NCBI GenBank assembly: GCA_014841595.1
Contig: JACYUE010000001.1
Coordinates: 1,910,996 to 1,974,995 of the forward strand
Source: Oxalobacteraceae sp. CFBP 8761
Lineage (GTDB): Bacteria > Pseudomonadota > Gammaproteobacteria > Burkholderiales > Burkholderiaceae_D
Direction: 5' to 3'
DNA: 64,000 bases
The notes under the pieces are model-generated. The model ran no database searches. It had not been told where the DNA came from and was given only the letters and a program-made list of their open reading frames with translations. Shown here in pieces: positions 29,213-38,088 of the stretch. A program made the position numbers and the translations under genes. Every line of letters begins with the position of its first letter. Position 1 is the first letter of the stretch.

Positions 29213-30133
29213 ATGGAATCGACCTTCAGCATCGTTGCACTGATCATCTTCGTCATCGCGCTGGTCTTCGTCTTCAAGACTATCAACGTGGTGCCGCAGC
29301 AGAACGCCTGGGTCGTCGAGCGCCTCGGTAAATACCATGCCACGCTGGCGCCGGGCCTGAACATCGTGGTGCCGTTCGTCGACCGCGTCGCCTACAAGCA
29401 CAGCCTCAAGGAAATCCCGCTCGACGTGCCGCCGCAGGTCTGCATCACGCGCGACAACACGCAGTTGCAGGTCGACGGCATCCTGTACTTTCAGGTCACC
29501 GATGCGATGCGCGCGTCGTACGGTTCATCGAACTATCTGCAGGCGATCACGCAACTGGCCCAGACCACGCTGCGCTCGGTGATCGGCAAGATGGAACTGG
29601 ATAAAACGTTCGAAGAGCGCGACCATATCAACACCCACATCGTCAACGCGATCGATGAATCGGCCGCCAACTGGGGCGTGAAGGTGCTGCGCTATGAAAT
29701 CAAGGACCTCACGCCACCGGCAGAGATCCTGCATGCGATGCAGGCCCAGATCACGGCCGAACGCGAAAAGCGCGCACTGATTGCGGCGTCGGAAGGCCGA
29801 CGCCAGGAACAGATCAATATCGCCAGCGGTGAACGTGAGGCGTCGATTGCGCGCTCGGAAGGGGAGAAGCAGGCGGCCATCAACCGCGCGATGGGCGGGG
29901 CGACGGCGATTGTCGCGCTGGCCGAAGCCAGCGCGTCGGCGCTGCGGCAGGTGGGCGATGCAATCCAGTCACCGGGCGGGATGGACGCCGTCAGCCTGCG
30001 CGTGGCCGAGCATTATGTGGACGCCTTTGCCAACCTGGCCAAGACCAACAATACGCTGATCGTGCCCGCGAATATGGGCGACATCAGCACCGCCATCGCC
30101 AGCGCCCTGCAGATCGTCAAGGCGCAGCGATAA
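29213..30133 (+). CDS. qmcA: SPFH/stomatin-family protein (QmcA-like)
   Basis: A 306-residue membrane-anchored SPFH-domain protein. One N-terminal membrane helix (residues 5-23) is followed by NVVPQQNAWVVERLGKYH, the band-7 domain with RSVIGKMELDKTFEERD, and a coiled coil rich in Glu and Ala (about 180-245). E. coli QmcA is a suppressor of ftsH htpX defects. It forms an operon-like pair with the NfeD gene upstream, the arrangement seen across bacteria. Confidence 0.88.
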   Translation: MESTFSIVALIIFVIALVFVFKTINVVPQQNAWVVERLGKYHATLAPGLNIVVPFVDRVAYKHSLKEIPLDVPPQVCITRDNTQLQVDGILYFQVTDAMRASYGSSNYLQAITQLAQTTLRSVIGKMELDKTFEERDHINTHIVNAIDESAANWGVKVLRYEIKDLTPPAEILHAMQAQITAEREKRALIAASEGRRQEQINIASGEREASIARSEGEKQAAINRAMGGATAIVALAEASASALRQVGDAIQSPGGMDAVSLRVAEHYVDAFANLAKTNNTLIVPANMGDISTAIASALQIVKAQR

Positions 30134-30139
30134 CGTGCT

Positions 30140-32323
30140 TTAGAAGCCGACGGTTACTGACACCGCCACGGTGCGCGGCGCCGCCAGCACCAGGTAGCCC
30201 GAACCCGGGTAGCCGCCGGCCGAGGCCCAGTAGTTCTTGTCGGCGACGTTGTCGACACGGGCGCGCAGCGTCAGGTCACGGTCCATGAAGCTCGTGCGGT
30301 AGGTTGCGCCCAGGTCGACGCGGGTCCACGACGGCAGCTTCTGCGTGTTGGCGCCATCGGCGTACTGGGTCGCCGTGTAGACGGTGCGGGCATTCAGTGC
30401 CAGGCCCTGCACACCCGGCACGTCCCAGTCGGCGCCGATGTTCAGCTGCGTTTTTGGCACGCCGATCGCATCCTTGCCCTGGTTGATGCCGCCGGCCGTG
30501 ACGCGCTGTTCGGCGTCGATCAGCGTCAGGCCACCCAGCACGCGCAGGCCGCGCACCGGATTGCCGAACACCGACAGCTCCAGGCCACGGTTGCGCTGCT
30601 CGCCGAACACGCCAAACACGCGGTTCTGCACATAGCCGCTCGGCTGGCTGGTCGAGAACACGGCGGCGCTCAAGCCATAGCGGCCGCTGTCGAACTTGAC
30701 GCCCGCTTCACGCTGGCGCGATACGTACGGTGCGAAGACCTGGCCCTGGTTGATGATCTCGGTGCCCGAGGCAACCGCGCCGCGCTGCAAGCCTTCGCTG
30801 TAGTTGGCGTACACCGACAGGTCCTTGCGCGGCTTGTAGACAACGGCGGCGAACGGGGTATTCTCGCTGGCCTCGTAGGCCGAGTTTTCCAGACCGGTGC
30901 CATAGTCGTAGCCGTAGTCCTTGAGGCGCTGGTGGCGCAGGCCCAGATTGACCAGCACCGTGTCGTCCAGCAGCGACAGCGTGTCGGCAATCGCGAGGCT
31001 CGACAGGATTGCCTTGGACGTCACGAGTGGATTGCCCATGTCGCCGCCCGTGAAGAACGATGACGATGGCGCTGCCACGTCACGCGGCATGTAGACGTTC
31101 GACGCGAAGCCGGCGAAGTCACTGAGGGCATAGGCGTTGCGCGACTCGCTGTGGAAGCCCGAGGCCGAGGCGCTGAGCATGTGCTTGATGAAGCCGGTGC
31201 GCAGTGCGCCGCGCACGCCCACTTCGCCAGTGCGGACCTGGTCCTTGCGGATATTGTCGAAGCGGGTCATGGTGCCGTCGCCATTGGCGTTGTTGACCGT
31301 GATCGACGACAGAATGTTGTATTCCTGGCCGCTGCGCGCGCCCAGTGCGGCCCAGGCGACGGCGCCGCCAGCCAGGTCGACTTCAGCGCGCACGGTGCCG
31401 AAGGTGTGGCGTTCTTCCGAGATGGTCCATGGCTGCGCGAAGTTGCGGTCGGCGCTTGGCGCGGCAATCATCGGGGTGGTCGCGCCCAGCGTCACGCTCG
31501 GGCGTGCATTGGTCAGTTCGTGGTCCTGCGCGCCGATGTCGGCCGACAGGCGGAAACCACGGCCGCGGTAATCGACGCCCAGCGAATACACGCTCAGTTC
31601 ACGGCCTTCGCGATCGACTGCGGTGTCGCCCTTGCGGTGCGCAACGTTGACGCGCACGCCGGCGCGGCCCTCCGGTCCGAAGCGGCGACCCAGGTCGATG
31701 GCGCCGTAACCCTGGCCGCCCGTCTCGACGCCAAGCGTGACTTCGCTCAGGTCCTGATTCGGGGCGCGCTTGGGCAGCAGGTTGATCGAGCCGCCGATGC
31801 TGCCGCCGGCAGGGGCCGCGCCGTTGATGAAGCTGTGGGCGCCGCGCAGTACTTCGACGCGTTCGACCAGTTCGGTCGCGACGAACTGGCGTGGCAGCAG
31901 GCCATACAGGCCGTTGTACGCGGTGTCGTCCGAGCCGACCGCGAAGCCGCGGATCATGTACAGCTCCTGGTAGTTACCAAAGCCGCGCGCCACGCGCACC
32001 GACGGATCGTTCTGGACGACGTCGGCGACGCTGCGTGCCTGCTGGTCCTGGATCAGCGCATGCGTGTAGTTGGTGCTGTTGAACGGCGTGTCCATGATGT
32101 CGACGTTGCCCAGCAGGCCCAGACGCCCGCCGCGCGCGACCTGGCCGCCCGCATAGACAGCCGGCAGGCCCTGGGCCGATGCGTCGGCCGACGCGCTGAT
32201 GACGACGGTCGGGACGGCGCTGTCGTCCGTGGCCGGCGCGCCGTCCTGGGCAAATGCGGTACCTGCGACGAGGAGGGCGGCGGCGAATGCGGCCGGGGTC
32301 AGGGCGAAACGGCGAGTGTTCAT
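30140..32323 (-). CDS. TonB-dependent siderophore receptor
   Basis: A 727-residue outer-membrane receptor. A signal peptide (MNTRRFALTPAAFAAALL, cleaved after TAFA) precedes the plug domain, with QDQQARSVADVVQNDPSVRV and the MIRGF motif, and a 22-strand barrel that ends in the usual aromatic residue (VGF). The pattern fits ferric-siderophore receptors of the FoxA/FhuA class; the ligand is not readable. The start at 32323 is chosen because the first Met of a longer frame gives no signal peptide. It diverges from a PepSY gene around a Fur-box-like sequence, so iron repression of both is likely. Confidence 0.9.
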   Translation of the reverse strand: MNTRRFALTPAAFAAALLVAGTAFAQDGAPATDDSAVPTVVISASADASAQGLPAVYAGGQVARGGRLGLLGNVDIMDTPFNSTNYTHALIQDQQARSVADVVQNDPSVRVARGFGNYQELYMIRGFAVGSDDTAYNGLYGLLPRQFVATELVERVEVLRGAHSFINGAAPAGGSIGGSINLLPKRAPNQDLSEVTLGVETGGQGYGAIDLGRRFGPEGRAGVRVNVAHRKGDTAVDREGRELSVYSLGVDYRGRGFRLSADIGAQDHELTNARPSVTLGATTPMIAAPSADRNFAQPWTISEERHTFGTVRAEVDLAGGAVAWAALGARSGQEYNILSSITVNNANGDGTMTRFDNIRKDQVRTGEVGVRGALRTGFIKHMLSASASGFHSESRNAYALSDFAGFASNVYMPRDVAAPSSSFFTGGDMGNPLVTSKAILSSLAIADTLSLLDDTVLVNLGLRHQRLKDYGYDYGTGLENSAYEASENTPFAAVVYKPRKDLSVYANYSEGLQRGAVASGTEIINQGQVFAPYVSRQREAGVKFDSGRYGLSAAVFSTSQPSGYVQNRVFGVFGEQRNRGLELSVFGNPVRGLRVLGGLTLIDAEQRVTAGGINQGKDAIGVPKTQLNIGADWDVPGVQGLALNARTVYTATQYADGANTQKLPSWTRVDLGATYRTSFMDRDLTLRARVDNVADKNYWASAGGYPGSGYLVLAAPRTVAVSVTVGF

Positions 32324-32381
32324 GTGATGCAGTCTGGGTGAATAGGGTAGCGCGCATTCTATCCTCGCGCCTTGCAAATGT

Positions 32382-32401
32382 AAATGAGAACGATTATTAT
32401 T
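32382..32401. promoter_or_regulatory. Fur-box-like site
   Basis: AAATGAGAACGATTATTATT lies in the 118-bp region between the divergent receptor and PepSY genes. It resembles the 19-bp Fur consensus with A/T-rich half-sites, and gene content on both sides supports iron control. Confidence 0.65.
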
Positions 32402-32441
32402 CTGGACTCAACGATTTTTGCCATAGGCACGCGCAACCATC

Positions 32442-33608
32442 ATGTCACCCGTCTCCCTGCGCCGCTGGGGCTGGATCCACAAGTGGAGCAGCCTGATCTG
32501 CACCATCTTCATGCTGCTGCTGTGCCTGACCGGTCTGCCGCTGATCTACCACCACGAAATCGGCCACTTGCTCGGCACCGAGGTAGAGCCGCCTGTGCTG
32601 TCGAGCCCGATGCCGCAGGGGAACGTCGACGCCGTGATCGCGTCGGCGAAAGAGCTGTACCCGACCAAGAAGCCGATGTTCATCTCGCAGGAAGCCGACG
32701 TGCCCGAGATCTGGAACGTCACGCTGGCCGACCACATGCACGACCACGACTACAAGCCGATCGCGGTCGATGCGCGTACCACGAAAGTGATCACCGAGCC
32801 GGCCTTCGAGGGCGGCGTGTTCATGTCGACGATGCTGGCGTTGCACGTCGACCTGTTCATGGGCTTGCCGGGAATGCTGTTCCTGGGCTTCATGGCCTTG
32901 CTGCTGCTGGTGGCCATCGTCAGTGGCGTCGTGCTGTATGCGCCGTTCATGCGCAAGCTCGATTTCGGCACCGTGCGCAAGGAGCGCAGCGCGCGTCTGA
33001 AGTGGCTCGACATGCACAATATGCTGGGCATCGTCACGCTGGTCTGGCTGTTCGTCGTCGGCGGCACCGGGATGATCAACACCTGGGCCGACCTGATGTA
33101 CAAGTACTACCAGAAGAACGAGCTGGCGCAGATCCTCAAGCAATACGAAGGCAAGAAGCCGCTGCCGCATACCGCGTCGGTGCACGATGCGATCGAGACG
33201 GCCAAGGCGGCGCTGCCGGGCATGCGCGTGGCCTTCGTCGCCTTCCCGGGCACCGATTTCAGCAGCGAGCATCACTATGGCATCTACATGAATGGCAACG
33301 AGGCGTTCAGCTCGCGCATGTACCGGCCGGTGCTGGTCGATGCGAACACGGGCCAGCTGACGGACGCCCCGGTACTGCCGTGGTATCTGAAAGCCCTGCT
33401 GGTGTCGCAGCCGCTGCACTTTGGTGACTACGGCGGGCAGGCGATGAAGCTGCTGTGGGCGCTGCTGGATATTGCCACCATCATCCTGCTGGGCACGGGC
33501 CTGTACCTGTGGCTCAAGCGCGGCAAGACGGGCAACGCCACCACCAAGGTGGCCGCGCACGCGCACCCGCTCCCCACAACGACGACACTCACCGGAGAAC
33601 GCTCATGA
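32442..33608 (+). CDS. PepSY-associated TM helix protein (iron-regulated)
   Basis: A 388-residue inner-membrane protein with four hydrophobic helices (about residues 13-40, 130-150, 190-215, 335-360) and two periplasmic PepSY domains. Several His lie near the helices (HKWSS, HHEIGH, MLALHVDLFMG, DMHNMLG). Proteins of this family are commonly encoded beside siderophore receptors, and some are thought to act as periplasmic ferrisiderophore reductases. Here it diverges from a receptor and is translationally coupled to a small membrane protein (ATGA overlap). Confidence 0.82.
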   Translation: MSPVSLRRWGWIHKWSSLICTIFMLLLCLTGLPLIYHHEIGHLLGTEVEPPVLSSPMPQGNVDAVIASAKELYPTKKPMFISQEADVPEIWNVTLADHMHDHDYKPIAVDARTTKVITEPAFEGGVFMSTMLALHVDLFMGLPGMLFLGFMALLLLVAIVSGVVLYAPFMRKLDFGTVRKERSARLKWLDMHNMLGIVTLVWLFVVGGTGMINTWADLMYKYYQKNELAQILKQYEGKKPLPHTASVHDAIETAKAALPGMRVAFVAFPGTDFSSEHHYGIYMNGNEAFSSRMYRPVLVDANTGQLTDAPVLPWYLKALLVSQPLHFGDYGGQAMKLLWALLDIATIILLGTGLYLWLKRGKTGNATTKVAAHAHPLPTTTTLTGERS

Positions 33609-33796
33609 TCCGCACACCATCACAAATCTGGGGCGCGCCGATCGTGCTCGGCATCCTCACCACGATCGGCCTGATCTCGGCGCTGCTGGGCGACGGCATC
33701 TGGGACGCCGTCTCGGCCGTCGCACTCGGCATCCCGTGCCTGCTAGGCGTCTGGTTCGGCATGCGCCGTACGCCGGCGCAGCGCAGCGCGCTCTAG
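33605..33796 (+). CDS. Small two-helix membrane protein (63 aa)
   Basis: A 63-residue protein with two predicted membrane helices (about 9-28 and 35-52) and a basic C-terminal tail (MRRTPAQR). The start ATG overlaps the PepSY stop codon (ATGA), so it is surely translated with that gene. I do not recognise a named family. The coupling suggests a partner of the PepSY protein in iron uptake. Confidence 0.7.
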   Translation: MIRTPSQIWGAPIVLGILTTIGLISALLGDGIWDAVSAVALGIPCLLGVWFGMRRTPAQRSAL

Positions 33797-33891
33797 GCGC
33801 ACACCGGCCCAGGCTGTATACTCGGTCCAATGAAGATACCTGGCGCGGCGCCTTGCCCGCCCAGGCATCCGGTCATCATCGAAAGGACCTC

Positions 33892-35346
33892 ATGTTTGCA
33901 GCAGTCGACCTCGGGTCCAACAGCTTCCGCCTTCACATCGGCGAGCCCGCCGGTGGCCGCATCCACATCGTGCGCACCGCGCGCAATCCGATCCGCCTGG
34001 CGGCCGGTCTCGATGCCGACAATATGCTCAGCGAAGCGGCAATGCGCAGCGCGATCCACTGCCTGCAAGAGTTCCGCAAGATCCTCGACGAATACCAGCT
34101 CGACGCCATGCGCGTGGTCGCCACCAACACGATGCGCGTGGCGAAGAACGCCGACCTGCTGCTGCCGCTGGCCGAGAACGCGATCGGGCACCCGATCGAC
34201 ATCATCTCGGGCGAAGAAGAAGGGCGCCTGATCTACATGGGCGTGGCGCGCGCGATCGAGCGCCATGACGAACGGCGCCTGGTGATCGACATCGGCGGCG
34301 GCTCGACCGAAGTCATCGCCGGCACCGGGGGCGACATTGGATTGGTCGAATCCTTCGGCATCGGTACCCAGCCGCAAACGCTGGCGTATTTCCCGGATGG
34401 CCGCATCACCGAGCACAATTTCGACGCCGCCGTCACGGCCGCGCGCGCGCGCTTTGAAGACGCTGCGTCGCTGTACCACGCCAAGGGCTGGGACACCGCC
34501 TACGGCTCGTCGGGCACGATGCGGGCGATTTCCGAAGTCATCTCGCGCAATGCCATCGGCGACGGCACGGTCTCGCAGCACAGCCTGCAGGCACTGCGCG
34601 CCATCCTGCTCGACCTGGGTCACGTGGATGCCTTCGTGCTACCGGGCGTCAAGCGCGAGCGCGTACCCGTGATGGTCGGCGGCCTGACGGTGTTGATCGG
34701 CGCGATGCAAGAGCTCAAGGTCGAACGGCTTACCGCCATCAATGCGGGCCTGCGCCTGGGCGTGCTGTCCGATCTCGAACTGCGCGCGAACCGGCGCGAC
34801 CGGCGCGACGCCGCGATCCGCGCCTGCATGGGGCGCTTCCGCGTCGACAGCGGCCGCGCGCTGCGCACCGTGGGCATCGCGACGCAGCTGTTCGAACGCC
34901 TGCAGCCGCAGGGCGACACGCACCGGCCGTACCTGGCCTGGGCCGCGATGCTGCACGAAATCGGCCTGGCGATCTCGATGAGCGGCGCGCACAAGCACGG
35001 CGCCTACATCGTCGAACACGCTGATCTGGGTGGCTTCACGACGCGCGAGCAGCGCATGCTGTCGACGCTGGTCCTGGGTCAGAAAGGCAATCTGCGCAAG
35101 ATCCGCGAAACGCTGGTGGAGGCCGATCTGGCCAAGGCCGTGCTGGCGCTGCGCCTGGCGATCGTGCTGATGCATGCACGCGCGGACGACGACATCGCCG
35201 GCCTGCGCCTGCGCATGCGCTCACGCATCGACCTGGATCTGCCGGCGGAGCTGATGCGCAAGCACCCGACGCTCGCGCCCTGGCTCGAGAAAGAAGTGCA
35301 GGCCTGGGGTGAGGTCGGGGTGCCGTTCCAGGTGCGCCAGGGTTAG
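33892..35346 (+). CDS. ppx: Exopolyphosphatase/pppGpp phosphohydrolase family
   Basis: A 484-residue Ppx/GppA protein of the ASKHA fold. The two phosphate loops are AVDLGSNSFRLHIGE at the N-terminus and VIDIGGGSTEVIAG. A C-terminal HD-like domain (about 310-480) resembles that of E. coli Ppx. It removes terminal phosphate from polyphosphate and possibly from pppGpp. GAAAGGAC precedes the ATG at 33892. Position opposite ppk1 and sixA supports polyphosphate breakdown. Confidence 0.9.
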   Translation: MFAAVDLGSNSFRLHIGEPAGGRIHIVRTARNPIRLAAGLDADNMLSEAAMRSAIHCLQEFRKILDEYQLDAMRVVATNTMRVAKNADLLLPLAENAIGHPIDIISGEEEGRLIYMGVARAIERHDERRLVIDIGGGSTEVIAGTGGDIGLVESFGIGTQPQTLAYFPDGRITEHNFDAAVTAARARFEDAASLYHAKGWDTAYGSSGTMRAISEVISRNAIGDGTVSQHSLQALRAILLDLGHVDAFVLPGVKRERVPVMVGGLTVLIGAMQELKVERLTAINAGLRLGVLSDLELRANRRDRRDAAIRACMGRFRVDSGRALRTVGIATQLFERLQPQGDTHRPYLAWAAMLHEIGLAISMSGAHKHGAYIVEHADLGGFTTREQRMLSTLVLGQKGNLRKIRETLVEADLAKAVLALRLAIVLMHARADDDIAGLRLRMRSRIDLDLPAELMRKHPTLAPWLEKEVQAWGEVGVPFQVRQG

Positions 35347-35810
35347 CGCAGCTTGCCGATGACATCCGGTCCGGCGACGAGCCGGATGTACGGCATGCCA
35401 TCGCTGGCCTTGTGCTCGATCCAGAACACGCCGCCCTTGCGGATGCGCCAGTCCTGCTTTTGTCCGCACAATAACAGCGAGGCTACGTCGCCCAGCAGTG
35501 GCTGGTGCCCCACGACCAGCACCGGCTGCCGGTGCGCCGGCCAGCCGCAGGCCTCGATGATCGCTTCGGCGCTCGACGCCGTGCTCAATGCTTCCACCAC
35601 CTTGTAACGCCGTCCCAGCGCATCGGCCGTCTGCACGCAGCGCGTGGCGGGGCTGACGAGGATGCGGCATTCGTGTGGCAGTGTGCGTTCGAGCCACGCA
35701 CCCATGCGGGCCGCGTGGCGCTGGCCTTTGGGTGTCAGCGCGCGCAGTTCGTCGGGCAGGTCAGGCGTGCCCGGTTCGGCTTCAGCGTGGCGCCAGAGGA
35801 TCAGTTCCAT
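35343..35810 (-). CDS. sixA: Phosphohistidine phosphatase SixA-like
   Basis: A 155-residue histidine phosphatase. The catalytic RHAEAEPG is at the N-terminus, and the second His lies in VVGHQPLLGDV. Family members remove phosphate from His of signalling proteins. Its start overlaps the end of ppk1 by 29 bp, and its stop overlaps the convergent ppx stop by 4 bp, so ppk1 and sixA are probably cotranscribed. Confidence 0.87.
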   Translation of the reverse strand: MELILWRHAEAEPGTPDLPDELRALTPKGQRHAARMGAWLERTLPHECRILVSPATRCVQTADALGRRYKVVEALSTASSAEAIIEACGWPAHRQPVLVVGHQPLLGDVASLLLCGQKQDWRIRKGGVFWIEHKASDGMPYIRLVAGPDVIGKLR

Positions 35811-37932
35811 TGTCGATTTCCTTGTTGGGGGCGCTTTCAGCGCCGAGCATGTCCATCAGCGCCTGCTGCGCGCTGAAGCCAACCTGTTTGCCGCGCGGCC
35901 GGCGGCGGCGGTAGCGCCCATCGCTGCCCAGTTCCCACGCATTCACGTTGTCCTTCAGGTAGGGCAGCAAGCCTTCGCGCATGATGCGGCGCTTGAGCAG
36001 CGGCGCGCGGATCGGGAATGCCACTTCGACCCGGCGGAACAGATTGCGGTTCATCCAGTCGGCGCTGCTCAGGTACGTATCGTGTTTCAGGTCGTTGCGG
36101 AAGTAGTAGATCCGCGTGTGCTCCAGGAAGCGCCCGACGATCGAGCGCACCTTGATGTTCTCGGACAGCCCTTCGACACCCGGGCGCAGCGCGCAGGCGC
36201 CGCGGATGATCAGGTCGATCTTCACGCCCACGCACGACGCGTCGTACAGCGCCTTGATCACCGATTCATCGGTCAGTGAATTCATCTTGGCGATGATGCG
36301 CCCCGGCTTGCCCTGTTTCGCGAGCTCGGTCTCGTTGCGGATCGCGCGCACGATTTCCTTGTGCAGCGAGAACGGCGCCAGCCAGATGCTGGCCAGCTGC
36401 TTGGGCCGCGTCATGCTGGTCAGGTGGATGAACACTTCGTTCACATCCGACGTCAGGTCGTCGTCGGATGTGAGGATGCCGAAGTCGGTATAGAACCTCG
36501 CCGTGGTGGGGTTGTAGTTGCCGGTGCCGAGGTGCGCGTAACGGCGCAGGCCACTCGGTTCGCGGCGCAGCACCAGTGCCATCTTGGCGTGCGTTTTCAA
36601 TCCGACGACGCCATACACGACCTGGGCGCCGGCCTTCTCGAGCTTTTCGGCCCAGTTGATATTGGCCTCTTCGTCGAAGCGCGCCATCAGTTCGACGATG
36701 ACGGTGACTTCCTTGCCCCGTTCGGCGGCCGTGATCAACGCCTCGACCAGTTCGGAATTGCTGCCCGCCCGGTAGATGGTTTGCTTGATCGCCACCACGT
36801 TGGGATCGGCCGCCGCGCACTGGATGAAGTTGATCACCGGCTGGAACGATTCGAACGGGTGGTGCAGCAGCACGTCCTGCTTTCTCAGCGCGGCGAACAT
36901 GTCGGCGCCTGACAGCTTGCCCGGATAGCCCGACACATACGACGGGAATTTCAGGTCTGGCTGGTCGTGCTGGTTGACGATTTCGAGCAGGCGCCCCAGG
37001 TTCACCGGGCCGTCGACGGTGAACAGGCGGCTGCGGTCGATGTGGAACTGGTTCAGCAAGAAATCGGCCAGGTGCGCCGGGCATGAGCGGCCCACCTCAA
37101 GGCGCACGGCAAAGCCGTACTGGCGGCCATGCAGCTCGCTTTGCAGCGCCTGGCGCAGGTTTTTCACTTCTTCTTCGTCCACCCACAGGTCGCTGTTGCG
37201 CGTGACGCGGAACTGCGAGTACGAGACCACTTCCCGGCCTGTGAACAGATCGGCCATGTGCGACTGGATCACGGATGACAGCAGGCAGTACGAGCTGCCC
37301 GGCTTGTCCGACAGGTCGTCCGGCAGGCGGATCACGCGCGGCAGCACGCGTGGCGCCTTCATGATGGCGATGCCCGAGCCGCGGCCGAACGCATCCTTGC
37401 CACTGAGTTCAACGATGAAGTTCAGGCTCTTGTTGATCACGCGCGGGAACGGGTGCGCCGGGTCCAGGCCAATGGGCGTGAGCAGCGGGCGCACTTCGCG
37501 GTCGAAATACTGCTTGACCCACGCGCGCTGCGCGGGATTACGTTCGCTGCGGTGCAGGAGGTGGATGCCTTGCTCGGACAGCTGCGGCAGGATCTCCTGA
37601 TTGAACAGCGCGTACTGGCGCGCGATCAGGTGGCGGCACTCGGCGCTCGCGCGTTCGAGGTCGGTGGCCAGGGTCTCGGGCAGCTCGCTGTCGTTGCGGT
37701 CGATCTGGTAGGTGGCGAGCAGGCTGGCCACACGCACTTCGAAGAATTCGTCCAGGTTGCTCGCGACGATGCATAAAAAACGCAGGCGCTCGAGCAGTGG
37801 TACGGTCGGGTCTTCCGCCTGTGCCAGCACGCGGCGATTGAATTCGAGCAGCGATAGCTCGCGATTCAAATAGGCGCTGCCGTCGGAAAATTGTTTCAAG
37901 TCAGCCTCGGTGGCCTTTTTCTTCATATCCAT
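35782..37932 (-). CDS. ppk1: Polyphosphate kinase 1
   Basis: A 716-residue PPK1 that makes polyphosphate from ATP reversibly. Domains run N (about 15-120), head (about 120-330), then two catalytic phospholipase-D-like domains; the autophosphorylated His lies in the YAHLGTGNYNP-type region and a second in LKTHAKMAL. GEGG-like metal-site sequence and the ARFDEEANI segment are present. Two ATG codons two residues apart (37932 and 37926) are possible starts. A PHO-box-like site lies just upstream, suggesting induction by phosphate starvation. Confidence 0.95.
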   Translation of the reverse strand: MDMKKKATEADLKQFSDGSAYLNRELSLLEFNRRVLAQAEDPTVPLLERLRFLCIVASNLDEFFEVRVASLLATYQIDRNDSELPETLATDLERASAECRHLIARQYALFNQEILPQLSEQGIHLLHRSERNPAQRAWVKQYFDREVRPLLTPIGLDPAHPFPRVINKSLNFIVELSGKDAFGRGSGIAIMKAPRVLPRVIRLPDDLSDKPGSSYCLLSSVIQSHMADLFTGREVVSYSQFRVTRNSDLWVDEEEVKNLRQALQSELHGRQYGFAVRLEVGRSCPAHLADFLLNQFHIDRSRLFTVDGPVNLGRLLEIVNQHDQPDLKFPSYVSGYPGKLSGADMFAALRKQDVLLHHPFESFQPVINFIQCAAADPNVVAIKQTIYRAGSNSELVEALITAAERGKEVTVIVELMARFDEEANINWAEKLEKAGAQVVYGVVGLKTHAKMALVLRREPSGLRRYAHLGTGNYNPTTARFYTDFGILTSDDDLTSDVNEVFIHLTSMTRPKQLASIWLAPFSLHKEIVRAIRNETELAKQGKPGRIIAKMNSLTDESVIKALYDASCVGVKIDLIIRGACALRPGVEGLSENIKVRSIVGRFLEHTRIYYFRNDLKHDTYLSSADWMNRNLFRRVEVAFPIRAPLLKRRIMREGLLPYLKDNVNAWELGSDGRYRRRRPRGKQVGFSAQQALMDMLGAESAPNKEIDNGTDPLAPR

Positions 37933-37976
37933 GGTCTGCGGTCGTAGTCGTCCCGCAATCAGTCTAGTTGTCGAAT

Positions 37977-37994
37977 ATGACAGCGTGGTGACAC
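37977..37994 (-). promoter_or_regulatory. PHO-box-like site upstream of ppk1
   Basis: On the minus strand GTGTCACCACGCTGTCAT shows two TGTCA direct repeats 11 bp apart, as in the PhoB box. A TAGACT that could be a -10 box follows about 11 bp later, the position used at PhoB promoters where the box replaces the -35. The ppk1 ATG is 45 bp from the box. Confidence 0.55.
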
Positions 37995-38088
37995 TGCTGT
38001 CAGGATTGCGTGGTTAACGAACAGCTAAGCATTGACGTTTGATCGACAATTACTATTGACGACTCCACCACCCAATCAGGAGCAGTCT

